From Planctomicrobium piriforme (GTDB taxonomy: Bacteria; Planctomycetota; Planctomycetia; Planctomycetales; Planctomycetaceae): a stretch of 64,000 bases of DNA. The DNA lies in the NCBI RefSeq assembly GCF_900113665.1, contig NZ_FOQD01000008.1:230969-294968 (forward strand), read 5' to 3'. Under the pieces are notes generated by a model that saw only the letters and a list, made by a program, of their open reading frames with translations, was not told where the DNA came from and did no database searches. This document shows, one piece after another, positions 49,482 through 58,539 of this stretch. The first letter of the stretch is position 1. Every line of letters begins with the position of its first letter. The position numbers and the translations under genes are program-made.

Positions 49482-51581
49482 ATGGAATCGATCGACGCGA
49501 CGCGTCTTGATGCCGCCGTCCCGGCTTACCTTATTATCCAACGGGGCGCTGCCCTCCTCGAAACCGTCGAACTCCCTCCGGCGGGCCGGGTCACGATTGG
49601 ACGGGCTCATTCGAATCGCGTCGTCCTGCCGGACGCCAAGTGCAGTCGTCAGCACTGCGAAGTCTATTTTCGCAATGGCGGCTGGCATCTCCGCGACCTG
49701 AACAGCCGTAACGGCGTGCTGCTTCACGGAATCCGCGTTGAAGGAGATCAGCAACTGGAGATCGGCGATACGATCGCAATCGGCGCCTGCATCCTCCGGT
49801 TCACCGATCAACGCCAGCCTGGCGAGCCGCGTCGAGCCGAAGCGCCGGTCGAGAAAACCGCCGAATCGGCTTTTGAAATCATCGAACGTAAGTCGGGCAC
49901 GCAATACGACCGGCCGTCAGGCGTTCAGCGAACCCAGCAGCACGCGGACCATGCCACGGCCTTGTTTCGCATTGCACGCACAATGGCGGCCTGCCAGAAC
50001 GAGCAGGAACTCTGCCGCGTCGTGCTGGAAGGGCTGACTCAGCGGTGCGGCGCCTCCCTGGGCGGAATTCTGCTGGTGCCCGAAGGAGAAGACGACCCCG
50101 ATCTGGAAGCCCTCGTCCCCTGTGCCGTCGTCGGCGACCGGCCTGTCTCCGAGTTCTCCACCTTTCTGACCAGGGTGGCCCTTGACGACCAGGATGCTAT
50201 TCTCGCCCACGATATTTCGCGCCACGCCTCTCTGGCGGCCCAGGTGAGTCTGTATGAACTCAAGGCGGAGAGCGCCATCTGCTCACCGATCCGGCACGCC
50301 AAAAAAGTCCTCGGTGTGATTCACCTGTATTCCGTCCGGGGCGGCGTCAGCATGTCTCAGGCGGATCTGGAATTTGTCCTCGCCGTGGCTGATCAACTCG
50401 GCGACCAGCTCTTCGCCATCCGCGAACGGGCCAATCTGGAAGTCGGCCTCGACCGTGCCCGTCGCCATGTCACCGACCTGCAAGGCCAGCTCGGAGTCGA
50501 GACAGCCCTGGTCGGCGCCAGCCCGCGACTGGAGGATCTGCGGCGCACGATCGCACGCATCGCTCCGACAGATGCGTTGGTTCTCATCCGCGGCGAAAGC
50601 GGAGTGGGTAAAGAACTTGTCGCCCGAGCGGTTCACTTCAACAGCCTCCGCAAGGACGGCCCTTTTGTCTGTGTGAACTGTGCCGCCCTTACCGAGAGCC
50701 TGCTGGAAAGCGAATTGTTCGGTCATGAGAAAGGGGCTTTCACTGGGGCTTCGGCCCGTCGTGCGGGGAAATTCGAACAGGCCCACGGCGGCACGTTGTT
50801 CCTCGACGAAATCGGGGAGATGAGCCCCGAAATTCAGGCCAAGTTTCTCCGTGTGCTCGAAGGTCAGGCGTTCGAACGGGTCGGCGGCGGCGAGCCCATC
50901 AGCGTCGATGTCCGCGTGGTGACGGCCACGAATCGCGATCTCGAGGAAGCCGTTCGCGAAAAGCGGCTGCGGCGCGACTTGTTCTTCCGCCTGCAGGTGA
51001 TCGAGGTCACGGTCGCTCCATTGCGGCAGCACCCTGAAGACATTCCGTCGATCGCCCATCACTTCCTGATGCGGTTTGCAGCCCAGGCGCATCGCCGCGT
51101 GCGGGGCTTCTCGCAACCCGCCTTGCAAAAGCTGCAGGCTCACAACTGGCCGGGCAACGTCCGCGAACTCCGCAACGTTGTCGAACGGGCCGTTATTCTC
51201 TCCGAGCATGAATATCTCGGTCCCGACGACGTCGTGCTGACCAAGCTCAATCTCGATCTCGAAGATGTGATTCGCGAGGCCTCGGCGCCGATCAAGGTGA
51301 CGACTGATCCCGGCATGGACACACAGGTCGACCCCGGCGTCGATCTCTGGGGGAGCTTCATCCAGAAGAACACCACCCTCGACGACATGGACCGTCTGTA
51401 TATCGAAGCGGTATTGCGATCCACCTACTGGAACAAGTCCAAGGCCTCGCGGATTCTGCAGATCGAACGCACGACCCTCGACCGCCGCCTGAAGAAGTAT
51501 GGGCTCTCCCGCCCCGGCGGCAGCAGTGCCGACGACGACGAAGAGTTCACCGACGACGGCACGCCCGACACCCTGGTCTAA
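49482..51581 (+). CDS. FHA-GAF-AAA+ sigma54-interaction regulator with Fis domain, 699 aa
   Basis: Domains in order: FHA (about residues 20-105: RVTIGRAHSNRVVLPDAKCSRQH, DLNSRNGVLLHG), GAF (about 150-310: LFRIARTMAACQNEQELCRVVLEGL, AICSPIRHAKKVLGVIHLYS), AAA+ (about 335-570: Walker A GESGVGKELVA, GAFTGAS loop, Walker B GGTLFLDEIGEM, TATNRDLEEAV), and a Fis-type HTH (WNKSKASRILQIERTTLDRRLKKYGL, about 655-680). There is no receiver domain, so activity is controlled by the FHA/GAF inputs. The input pair parallels that of the kinase at 32741. An Asp/Glu-rich tail ends the protein. It activates sigma54 promoters that are not identified here. Confidence 0.93.
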   Translation: MESIDATRLDAAVPAYLIIQRGAALLETVELPPAGRVTIGRAHSNRVVLPDAKCSRQHCEVYFRNGGWHLRDLNSRNGVLLHGIRVEGDQQLEIGDTIAIGACILRFTDQRQPGEPRRAEAPVEKTAESAFEIIERKSGTQYDRPSGVQRTQQHADHATALFRIARTMAACQNEQELCRVVLEGLTQRCGASLGGILLVPEGEDDPDLEALVPCAVVGDRPVSEFSTFLTRVALDDQDAILAHDISRHASLAAQVSLYELKAESAICSPIRHAKKVLGVIHLYSVRGGVSMSQADLEFVLAVADQLGDQLFAIRERANLEVGLDRARRHVTDLQGQLGVETALVGASPRLEDLRRTIARIAPTDALVLIRGESGVGKELVARAVHFNSLRKDGPFVCVNCAALTESLLESELFGHEKGAFTGASARRAGKFEQAHGGTLFLDEIGEMSPEIQAKFLRVLEGQAFERVGGGEPISVDVRVVTATNRDLEEAVREKRLRRDLFFRLQVIEVTVAPLRQHPEDIPSIAHHFLMRFAAQAHRRVRGFSQPALQKLQAHNWPGNVRELRNVVERAVILSEHEYLGPDDVVLTKLNLDLEDVIREASAPIKVTTDPGMDTQVDPGVDLWGSFIQKNTTLDDMDRLYIEAVLRSTYWNKSKASRILQIERTTLDRRLKKYGLSRPGGSSADDDEEFTDDGTPDTLV

Positions 51582-51610
51582 AGCTCAGGTCAGCAAACCC
51601 AAAAACAAAA

Positions 51611-51645
51611 GCCGCATGGAAACACAATGTTCCCATGCGGCTTTT
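51611..51645 (+). terminator. rho-independent terminator of the sigma54 regulator
   Basis: GCCGCATGG (51611-51619) and CCATGCGGC (51633-51641), flanked by AAAA and TTTT so the stem extends to 13 bp; 30 bp after the stop. Confidence 0.9.
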
Positions 51646-51710
51646 CTATTTCAGTGATGAGTCAAACCGCCATCCGCCTGCGCGCAGTTGTTCTCAACTC
51701 TTGAACGTTT

Positions 51711-51757
51711 TTGATTTGGGATTTGCTTGAGATTTGGTGCTTGGAAATTGCGAATTT
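51711..51757. repeat. TTTCGGATTTCGTGCTT-family repeat, half copy
   Basis: TTGATTTGGGATTTGCTTGA then GATTTGGTGCTTGGAAATTG, resembling the right arm of the element at 57657-57775. Confidence 0.5.
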
Positions 51758-51766
51758 CCTGACCGG

Positions 51767-53560
51767 TTACTTGTCGCCCTTCCACACCACCTTGCTGTGC
51801 GTGACCATGTCGTGCAGTGCCCGCTTCTCACGGTTAAAGGCACACATCAGGAACGGCAATCCGAACGAGAAATACCAGAGCATTCGCAGGAACCATTTGA
51901 AGCTCGCCTGTTTCATTTCCAGCGTGTCGTTCTTCTCAGTGACGACGATCAGCCCGAAGATGTCTTTTCCCAGCGTCGACTTCAGCTGCGACGATTCCTG
52001 CACCGCCCAGTACATCCAGCTCACATAGATCGCAAACAGTGGGACTCCAATCCCTCTCATGTTCGGTGAAAAGAACCAGATCAGCAGGAAGAAGCCAAAA
52101 CCGAGCCAGAACCCCATCAGTGCCTTCGGATTGGCAGTGACCAGAAATCCAGAAAGCGGCATGAACAACAGGTCCACGGTGTGAGCCAGATAACGCACCC
52201 AGAACGTCGCCGGCGTGCCGGGGGCGATCCGCTGTACCAGATCGAGCGAGCGATTGCGGTACAGCCCAAACAACCCTGTCGCCTTCATGATGAAGACGGC
52301 CGGGAAGGCTGCTGCAAAGGCGAGGGGGGCCATCACGATGGCAGCCGCCAGAATATTCAGAGGTCCCTTCAGCAGGATGTAATAGACCGAAGCCTGGTCG
52401 GTCCCCAGGTCGGCCATGCTCATGATCCACAGGGCAATTTTTCCGGTTAACCCAGGCGTGAATGCAATCGCCCCCTCCTCGGCAACAACGGCGCCGGGGG
52501 CAGCGACGGCTTGCATCGGAGCCCCCACGATGAATTCGCTCATATACGGATTCGTGGCCCCGATCAGAAAGAAAATCCCGGCGGCGAGCGCCAGGACGGG
52601 CAGAAACACCAGCCCGGCAATCACCAGCAGATACAGCGTCGGGCCCACATTCTTCACGAAGACTTGCAGCAGTTCCCACAAGATCCAGGCCTTGTACGGA
52701 TGCTTGCTCGTCATGTGGACCAGTGCAATTGGCAACACGAGGACTGGCAGAATCTGAATGACCGCCGCCGCCCCCAGCAGAAAGATCATATTGGCGGCGA
52801 GCGGGCTACCGAGCAGGTACAGCAATCCAAGCAGCACGAGCGCAATGGGCAGCACCGGACCAATCACCACTAGCGGCCAGAAGACCGTTCGCGTCCCCCC
52901 GGCCACGGACTGAAAGAAGTCGAAGCCGACCCGATCCGCCTGAAACTTCTCTTTCACAATCGTCGCGTAGATGATTTTCAGATCGAGATACAGGAACCAG
53001 CCGGGAATGCCCGAAGCGGAAATCACCCAAAGGCTGCCCCAGAACAGTTTGGTCGGCGTTCTTTGACAATAGACAAAAGCCATATAGGCACAGGTGGCGT
53101 TCATCGTGGCGAAGAGCCACCAGAACAGACCCGTCCTCGTCGCCAGCGAAATGTTTTCCTTGAGGAACTCCAGGGATTCGCCCCAGACCTTGGAATAGAA
53201 CAGTTGCGGGTCCGGGCCCTTCATGGTCCGCCGCCGTTGTTCGGCAGGGTCCATCTGGCCGGTCTCCACGTTCATCCCGCAACTGCGGCAGACGGGATCG
53301 TCTTCCTGCATCTCACCCGCACAATAAGGGCAGATGCTGGGGCCGTCGCCGCCGCTCTCCTGAAGTCGATCCAGATCAAATGCCTGAAAGTCGGCCCCGC
53401 TGTCCTTCTCGGGGGCTGGGGGCGCCTTGGCGGCGGCTCCACTGGTCGCTTCCGGGACTTTCAGCTTGGTCCCGCATTTGGGACAGGCAATGACTTTTCC
53501 TCGGGCCTTGTCCGGGGCGTTCAGGACTGTCTGACACCCCTGGCATCGAATCTTCGGCAT
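51767..53560 (-). CDS. zinc-ribbon plus RDD-type membrane protein, 597 aa
   Basis: ATG at 53560 with GGTGGAG upstream. The N-terminus is a zinc ribbon (IRCQGCQTVLNAPDKARGKVIACPKCGTKLKVP, residues 3-36), followed by a linker and a second ribbon-like block (ICPYCAGEMQEDDPVCRSCGMNVE, about residues 76-99). About eight to ten membrane segments fill the rest. The C-terminus (ARYLAHTVDLLFMPLSGFL-type region, then LGKDIFGLIVV and REKRALHDMVTHSKVV) matches the RDD family, which often transports or stabilises small compounds. Planctomycete versions with N-terminal ribbons are common and uncharacterised. It is divergent from the cytochrome-like gene. Confidence 0.82.
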   Translation of the reverse strand: MPKIRCQGCQTVLNAPDKARGKVIACPKCGTKLKVPEATSGAAAKAPPAPEKDSGADFQAFDLDRLQESGGDGPSICPYCAGEMQEDDPVCRSCGMNVETGQMDPAEQRRRTMKGPDPQLFYSKVWGESLEFLKENISLATRTGLFWWLFATMNATCAYMAFVYCQRTPTKLFWGSLWVISASGIPGWFLYLDLKIIYATIVKEKFQADRVGFDFFQSVAGGTRTVFWPLVVIGPVLPIALVLLGLLYLLGSPLAANMIFLLGAAAVIQILPVLVLPIALVHMTSKHPYKAWILWELLQVFVKNVGPTLYLLVIAGLVFLPVLALAAGIFFLIGATNPYMSEFIVGAPMQAVAAPGAVVAEEGAIAFTPGLTGKIALWIMSMADLGTDQASVYYILLKGPLNILAAAIVMAPLAFAAAFPAVFIMKATGLFGLYRNRSLDLVQRIAPGTPATFWVRYLAHTVDLLFMPLSGFLVTANPKALMGFWLGFGFFLLIWFFSPNMRGIGVPLFAIYVSWMYWAVQESSQLKSTLGKDIFGLIVVTEKNDTLEMKQASFKWFLRMLWYFSFGLPFLMCAFNREKRALHDMVTHSKVVWKGDK

Positions 53561-53977
53561 GATCTGCTCCACCGTCGGGACGAGTTCGAGCGCTGTCCCG
53601 GCCGGTCGACTGTCCCCGCAAACCCGCTGTCGCCAGGCTGCCCATCGCGGCCGCTTCGAGACCGCCTCACTGCCGACAGGAATTTCGCCAATTTATCAAC
53701 TTCCCGTAATCTTTCATCTGCACCCGCCTGCGGATTTCTGACCAAAGGTCAGCCCCAGCTCAGAGAAGGCCTTCCCCGCACCCTGCTCCACCGAGGAGAG
53801 AAGGTGGCCGACAGGCCGGATGATGAGCTTCAAACGTCACGCACCGCACCTGCAGCTCTCCCGCCGACGCCTGCGCCAAAACGTATCTTGACCCGGCAGC
53901 CAAACTTCCTGACACTGCCGATCCCTTCCCCTGCGCTTTCCCCTTCGTCCTTCCCATCCGCGACACAGGAGCGAGAA
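53561..53977. other. 417-bp divergent gap
   Basis: Upstream region of both the RDD-type gene and the cytochrome-like gene. No gene, repeat or clear promoter is recognised. Confidence 0.5.
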
Positions 53978-55102
53978 ATGCCTCGCACGCTGTCCCGATC
54001 TTCGTTTTTGTCGGTCCTGGCCCTGCTCGCCGGTCTGAACTGCGGTGACGTTTCGCATGCACAGCAGCCGGCGTCCGTTCAGCCTGGCGGCGTCGCCGTG
54101 TTGAACGACGGTCGCGTTTTCAAGGGGGAGATCACCGAAGTTCCCGGCGGCTACCGCGTCGCCCAGCCGGGCGGCGGAAATATGATTCTCCCGTTTCAGG
54201 AAGTCAGCGTAACCTCCATGTCTCTGGTGGGGGCCTACGAGGCCTACCGCGACAGCATCAAGAAGCCCAGCGCCGACTCGCACATCTCACTGGCCGAATG
54301 GTGCGTCGGCAACGGACTCTGGTCCCAGGCGTATACGGAAGTTCAAAGTGCCCTGAAGCTGGAGCCGATGCGCAGCGACGCCCACGCCTTGCTCAAGCAG
54401 ATCGATACGATGGTCGGTGCGAAGTCGCCGGCCACAGCTCCTCCCAGCGCCCCCGCCCCGCTGCCAGTAAATGCCTTTGCAGCGCCGATCGAACGCGCCG
54501 CGAACGGACTTTCTCGCTCGGCACAGCAGGAGTTCGTGACCCACATCCAGCCGTTGATCATGAATCGCTGCGCCAGCGGAGCCTGTCACGGCCAGGTCTC
54601 GGAAAACGGACTGAAGCTCATGAACGTCCGATACGACGGCGGCAATCACCGTATCGCCACCGAAACCAACGTCAAAGCGCTGACCGCCTACATCGATCTC
54701 AAACAACCCCGTCGCAGCCCATTACTGACCAAATCGACGGAAGCCACGCGGGCACACGAAAACCTGTTCGCCGGCGCTAAGCAACAGCAGCAACTCGCTT
54801 ACCTTGAACGCTGGATCTTGCTGGTCGCCCAGGAAAAAACCGGCGTGCCGGCAACTCTTCCCGGACGAGCTCCGGTTGCAACTCCTCTGAACGCCGGGAT
54901 GATTCAACAGGCCAGCGCCAGCCAGATCGTCCCGTCGCTGCAACCGACTACCGCTCCGCAGTTGAGCCCGATCCCCTCAAACTCGCCCATGCTCCAGCAA
55001 GCCCGTCGCGGCGCTCGACCGGATGCCTTTGATCCGAATGCGTTCAACAGTCAGATGCACGGCCCGACTGCGGTCTCTCCCGCGCCGCCTGCCGGCCCTT
55101 GA
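53978..55102 (+). CDS. secreted TPR-like/cytochrome-like protein, 374 aa
   Basis: ATG at 53978 with AGGAG upstream; signal peptide FLSVLALLAGLNCGDVSHAQ. Residues 36-70 form a small beta domain (VAVLNDGRVFKGEITEVPGGYRVAQPGGGNMILPFQEV), followed by a single TPR-like helix pair (LAEWCVGNGLWSQAYTEVQSALKLEP). The second half resembles planctomycete c-type cytochrome modules: FVTHIQPLIMNRCASGACHG, with a CX4CH haem-type motif instead of CxxCH, then KALTAYIDLKQPRRSPLLTK and LAYLERWILL. Covalent haem is uncertain because of the spacing. A Pro/Ala-rich tail ends the protein. Redox or surface function is unproven. Confidence 0.78.
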   Translation: MPRTLSRSSFLSVLALLAGLNCGDVSHAQQPASVQPGGVAVLNDGRVFKGEITEVPGGYRVAQPGGGNMILPFQEVSVTSMSLVGAYEAYRDSIKKPSADSHISLAEWCVGNGLWSQAYTEVQSALKLEPMRSDAHALLKQIDTMVGAKSPATAPPSAPAPLPVNAFAAPIERAANGLSRSAQQEFVTHIQPLIMNRCASGACHGQVSENGLKLMNVRYDGGNHRIATETNVKALTAYIDLKQPRRSPLLTKSTEATRAHENLFAGAKQQQQLAYLERWILLVAQEKTGVPATLPGRAPVATPLNAGMIQQASASQIVPSLQPTTAPQLSPIPSNSPMLQQARRGARPDAFDPNAFNSQMHGPTAVSPAPPAGP

Positions 55103-55250
55103 CTCTGGCCTTGGCAAATTCCCGATTGACCGCGGGCGCTCCGGCATTAAGGTGACAAGATTGGCCGTCCCTGGGCCGTGGTGAACTGCCGCGACAATCG
55201 TCTCGTGGTACTCATCTGGTCGACCACTTGTTCCTGATTCAGTGCTGAAA

Positions 55251-56210
55251 ATGTTCGTTCGACGCAATATCCCGTGGTCCTGGACCCTCTATTACGCCTG
55301 GCCCAGTCTGCTCTATTTTCTCGCCGTGGATCTCACCGTGTACTGGCAACGGGACCGCATCCAGCAGTTGCATCTCGATCTCCCGTTCGAACCCATTTCG
55401 ATGATGGCAACCGCGCTGGCCATCTTTCTGGGCTTTAAGAACAACGAAGCATACGGACGCTGGTGGGAGGCCCGTAAAATTTGGGGGCTGGCGGTGAACT
55501 ACAGCCGCGCCTGGGCACGTCAGGTGCTCACGCTGATGGACTCCCCGGAAGCCGAACATGTCGAATTGAGTGAGTTTCAAAAGCAGCTCATCTATCGGCA
55601 CATTGCTTTCATTCACGCCCTCCGCATCTTCCTGCGCTCCACGTCTTCCTTCCCGCAGGAAGAAACGGCCGACGAACCGGTCAGCGCCCGCAACGACTAT
55701 CGCGAGTGCCGCCCGTTCATTGACGACGACGAATTCAAGCAGATGAAACGCTCTGACAATCCACCCGAGGTTCTGATGCAGATGCAAGGGCGGGGACTAC
55801 AGCAGGCCCGCCGCCGCGCCTGGGTCAGCGAGTACGTCCTGATTCAACTCGATCAAACGCTTGTCGAGTTCAATAACGTGCAGGGCCGGGCAGAGCGCAT
55901 CAAGAAGACCCCCTTGCCGCGTCCATACAGCTATTTTCAACGGGTGATCGTCCACGTTCTCGGAACGCTGTTGCCGTTTGGGCTCGTCGCCAACATGGGC
56001 TGGCTCATGGTCCCGCTCTCCTTCGTCGTGAGCTTCGTCTTTCTCGCCCTCGACCTCATCGGGTCGCGAACCGAAGACCCGTTCGAAAACCGCGTCGACG
56101 ACACCCCCCTCTCCGCGATCTCACGCACGATCGAGCGCAACATGCGCGAAGCCCTGGGCGAAAAAGACCTGCCAGCGCCGCTCGAACCCGAACGCGGCGT
56201 GCTGCTTTAA
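55251..56210 (+). CDS. bestrophin-family anion channel, 319 aa
   Basis: Matches the bacterial bestrophin/UPF0187 family: RRNIPWSWTLYYAWPSLLYFLAVDL at the N-terminus, PFEPISMMATALAIFLGFKNNEAYGRWWEARKIWG with the conserved RWWEAR motif, a long cytoplasmic helical stretch, and the second membrane region LGTLLPFGLVANMGWLMVPLSFVVSFVFLALDLIGSRTEDPFENRVDD. Bacterial members form pentameric ion channels. The start at the ATG 55251 is used; a GTG at 55242 is an alternative three codons upstream. It is followed 226 bp later by ribH. Confidence 0.88.
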   Translation: MFVRRNIPWSWTLYYAWPSLLYFLAVDLTVYWQRDRIQQLHLDLPFEPISMMATALAIFLGFKNNEAYGRWWEARKIWGLAVNYSRAWARQVLTLMDSPEAEHVELSEFQKQLIYRHIAFIHALRIFLRSTSSFPQEETADEPVSARNDYRECRPFIDDDEFKQMKRSDNPPEVLMQMQGRGLQQARRRAWVSEYVLIQLDQTLVEFNNVQGRAERIKKTPLPRPYSYFQRVIVHVLGTLLPFGLVANMGWLMVPLSFVVSFVFLALDLIGSRTEDPFENRVDDTPLSAISRTIERNMREALGEKDLPAPLEPERGVLL

Positions 56211-56436
56211 TCGCAACGCCGTCCTGACTGCTCGGGAGTTTGCTGTAAGTTCTTGTTATCAAGATGCTTTTGGCATGGAGTGAATTGCAGTCGATGAAAC
56301 TTTCTCGCGGGCAGCGACCCACAATTCCCCGGCTCCCTCAGGTTTCGTAAACTGATTGAGTGATCTGGCGACCATGACCTGTCCGGTTTGTTCCGCGCGG
56401 GGACTTGGGTGCGCTGGATGCACTGCGGAATCCGAA

Positions 56437-56925
56437 ATGCCTCACGAGATTGTTGGAAAGCTGAGAACCGAGCCCGGCGACCGCTATGGGATCGTCGTTT
56501 CCCGGTATCACGAACAGGTGACGCAGCGGCTCCTTGACGGTGCGGTTGAAACCCTGGCGCGTCACGGTCTCGATCCCGCGGCCATCACCGTCGCCTGGGT
56601 GCCTGGGTCATTCGAGTTGCCGGTCGTCGCCGACCGGATGGCAAAGCAGGGGCAATTTGCGGCGGTGATTGCACTTGGAGCGGTTGTGCAGGGGGAAACC
56701 GAGCACCACGACTACATCAACCACGCCGTGGCCCAGGGTTTTGCCGTCACCTCGCAAAACACGGGAGTGCCCGTCTTGTTTGGCGTTCTCACCTGCCGTA
56801 ACATGGATCAGGCTCTCGCTCGCGCAGGGGGAGCCGTGGGCAACAAGGGGGCGGAAGCCGCCTTGGCGGCCATCGAAACCGTCAGTGTGCTGAAACAGCT
56901 CGGTCAGAACGCACGCATGCCGTAG
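56437..56925 (+). CDS. ribH: 6,7-dimethyl-8-ribityllumazine synthase, 162 aa
   Basis: Penultimate enzyme of riboflavin synthesis; it condenses the pyrimidinedione with dihydroxybutanone phosphate. Motifs: YGIVVSRYHEQVTQRLLDGA, WVPGSFELPVVADRM, IALGAVVQGETEHHDYI with the catalytic His, and VPVLFGVLTCRNMDQALARAG. From the ATG at 56437 the length is normal. An in-frame ATG at 56374 would add 21 residues with a CX2CX6CX2C pattern, unusual for the family. The nusB gene follows 161 bp downstream, a common order. Confidence 0.92.
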   Translation: MPHEIVGKLRTEPGDRYGIVVSRYHEQVTQRLLDGAVETLARHGLDPAAITVAWVPGSFELPVVADRMAKQGQFAAVIALGAVVQGETEHHDYINHAVAQGFAVTSQNTGVPVLFGVLTCRNMDQALARAGGAVGNKGAEAALAAIETVSVLKQLGQNARMP

Positions 56926-57086
56926 CGCAATGTCGGTTGCGACACTGATTGATGTGTCGCTGGTCAGACCTGAGCCGAAACAGGCGGCAGCTCGCCTGGG
57001 ATAACGCCTTCGCTGTGTATCGAACGCCCTTTGTGACCGGCGGTCGGGCAAGCGAAATCGCACTGTCCCGTAATTGAGATCACGGA

Positions 57087-57632
57087 ATGTCGAAACGTAG
57101 TAAAGCGCGGCAGGTCGCCGTGCAAATGCTCTATCAAGTTGACCTGAACCCCGATGTGGGCGGGAAAACCGTGCGCGAAATGATCGACGAACGGCTCAAC
57201 GATCAGCCGATTCGCGACTTCGCCTGGGGCCTGTTCGCTGGCGTGATGGAACACCGTCCCCAACTCGACGACCGTATTCAGGCTGTCGCAGAAAATTGGA
57301 AGCTCAACCGCATGGCCGCCACCGACCGCGCCGTGTTGCGGCTGGGCGCGTTCGAGTTGCAGCACACTACAACTCCCGTGGGAGTGGTGATCGACGAAGC
57401 GGTCGAACTCGCCAAGAAGTTCGGCAGCCGGCAATCGTCCCAGTTCGTGAACGGGATTCTCGACCGCCTGATCCCCGCCGAACGCCGCAAACAACCGCGT
57501 CCGGCAGCCGAAGGATCCGCCGTTGAGGAACCCCCGGTCGAGGATTCAGTTGAAGAACTCGCCCTCCCGGACGAAGCCGCTGAGAACATCGAAGCACTCG
57601 AAGACGGCACTCCCGATCCCGACCTGGAGTAG
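57087..57632 (+). CDS. nusB: transcription antitermination factor NusB, 181 aa
   Basis: RNA-binding partner of NusE in rRNA antitermination. The NusB fold is clear: SKRSKARQVAVQMLYQVDLNP at the N-terminus, FAWGLFAGVMEHRPQLDDRIQAVAENWKLNRMAATDRAVLRLGAFEL, and GVVIDEAVELAKKFGSRQSSQFVNGILDRL. The core ends near residue 135. The last 45 residues are an acidic extension (EEPPVEDSVEELALPDEAAENIEALED) beyond the usual family length. Downstream of ribH. Confidence 0.92.
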   Translation: MSKRSKARQVAVQMLYQVDLNPDVGGKTVREMIDERLNDQPIRDFAWGLFAGVMEHRPQLDDRIQAVAENWKLNRMAATDRAVLRLGAFELQHTTTPVGVVIDEAVELAKKFGSRQSSQFVNGILDRLIPAERRKQPRPAAEGSAVEEPPVEDSVEELALPDEAAENIEALEDGTPDPDLE

Positions 57633-57656
57633 CGGCCTGGTGCGACGGGGAACTAC

Positions 57657-57775
57657 CAAGCTCCAAAACTCAAATCCCAAACAAATTCAAAATCTCAATG
57701 ACCCAAACAAGCAGAGAGTTTGAATTTTGGAATTTGAGATTTGTTTGAATTTTGGTGCTTGAGATTTGCGATTTG
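57657..57775. repeat. TTTCGGATTTCGTGCTT-family repeat, diverged full copy
   Basis: Left part CCAAAACTCAAATCCCAAAC and right part TTTGTTTGAATTTTGGTGCT form an imperfect inverted repeat of about 119 bp. It lies between nusB and the convergent membrane gene. Confidence 0.55.
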
Positions 57776-57781
57776 ATCCCG

Positions 57782-58483
57782 TCAAGTCGTCTCTTCCGTC
57801 TCCGGCCTCATGATCGGCGGCGTCCGCGCCCCCTCGAACTCTTCGATGATCGCCAGTCGGCGCCGCGCGACTTCCATATCGAACTGCGACAGCACGTCGA
57901 TCGCCTTGTCACGCGACGTCACCAGTCCGATGATCAGGTACTGGACGATCGCTAGGGTGAAGAAGACCCAACCGGTGGTGCCAGTGAAAATCACGGCCAG
58001 AATCGCAAACACCGGCGACGAACGATTCAGGTGCAGGCAGACGAGTCCTCGAATCAACGGCCACGCCTGTTGCTGAATGTTCCCCTTCAGTCCGACCCCT
58101 TTGATCCACCGCACCCGCTTGGGACCGGGGTGAATGATCGAGAACAATTGCTGGTCGGGCATCGACTCAATCACGCCGATCGCCAGGAGCAGACGGCCTG
58201 CAAAGAACCACCAGTTGTGGTTCAGGTCAATCTCCGGCTGCTTCTCCATGATCCAGGCGGTGAGCGACTCTTCGACATTCTTCGTCGCCAGGAAGAGCAC
58301 GAGCGATGCCCTGACCCATTGCTCGAGATCTTTTTCAAGTTCTTTGTCGAGTTCATGATTCGGCTGCACCCGTGAACGCACGGCGCGAATGGCCGGGATT
58401 GCAATCAGTCCGACAATGAGCCGAGAGGTCGGGCGCAGAATCGGCGCCAGAATCTCGCTCAGCCAATTGCCGGGAACCGCCAC
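57782..58483 (-). CDS. membrane hypothetical protein, 233 aa
   Basis: Unrecognised. Hydrophobic segments near residues 15-33 (ILRPTSRLIVGLIAIPAI), 92-108 (WWFFAGRLLLAIGVIESM) and 160-190 (SPVFAILAVIFTGTTGWVFFTLAIVQYLIIGLV) suggest three or four membrane helices, with charged cytoplasmic parts (DKELEKDLEQWV, FDMEVARRRLAIIEEFEGA). ATG at 58483. Transcribed convergently with nusB. Function unknown. Confidence 0.75.
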   Translation of the reverse strand: MAVPGNWLSEILAPILRPTSRLIVGLIAIPAIRAVRSRVQPNHELDKELEKDLEQWVRASLVLFLATKNVEESLTAWIMEKQPEIDLNHNWWFFAGRLLLAIGVIESMPDQQLFSIIHPGPKRVRWIKGVGLKGNIQQQAWPLIRGLVCLHLNRSSPVFAILAVIFTGTTGWVFFTLAIVQYLIIGLVTSRDKAIDVLSQFDMEVARRRLAIIEEFEGARTPPIMRPETEETT

Positions 58484-58539
58484 AACATACTCCGGATGAA
58501 ATCAGGGATGATCGAGTCTTCAGTGTCCGCATTCACGCC

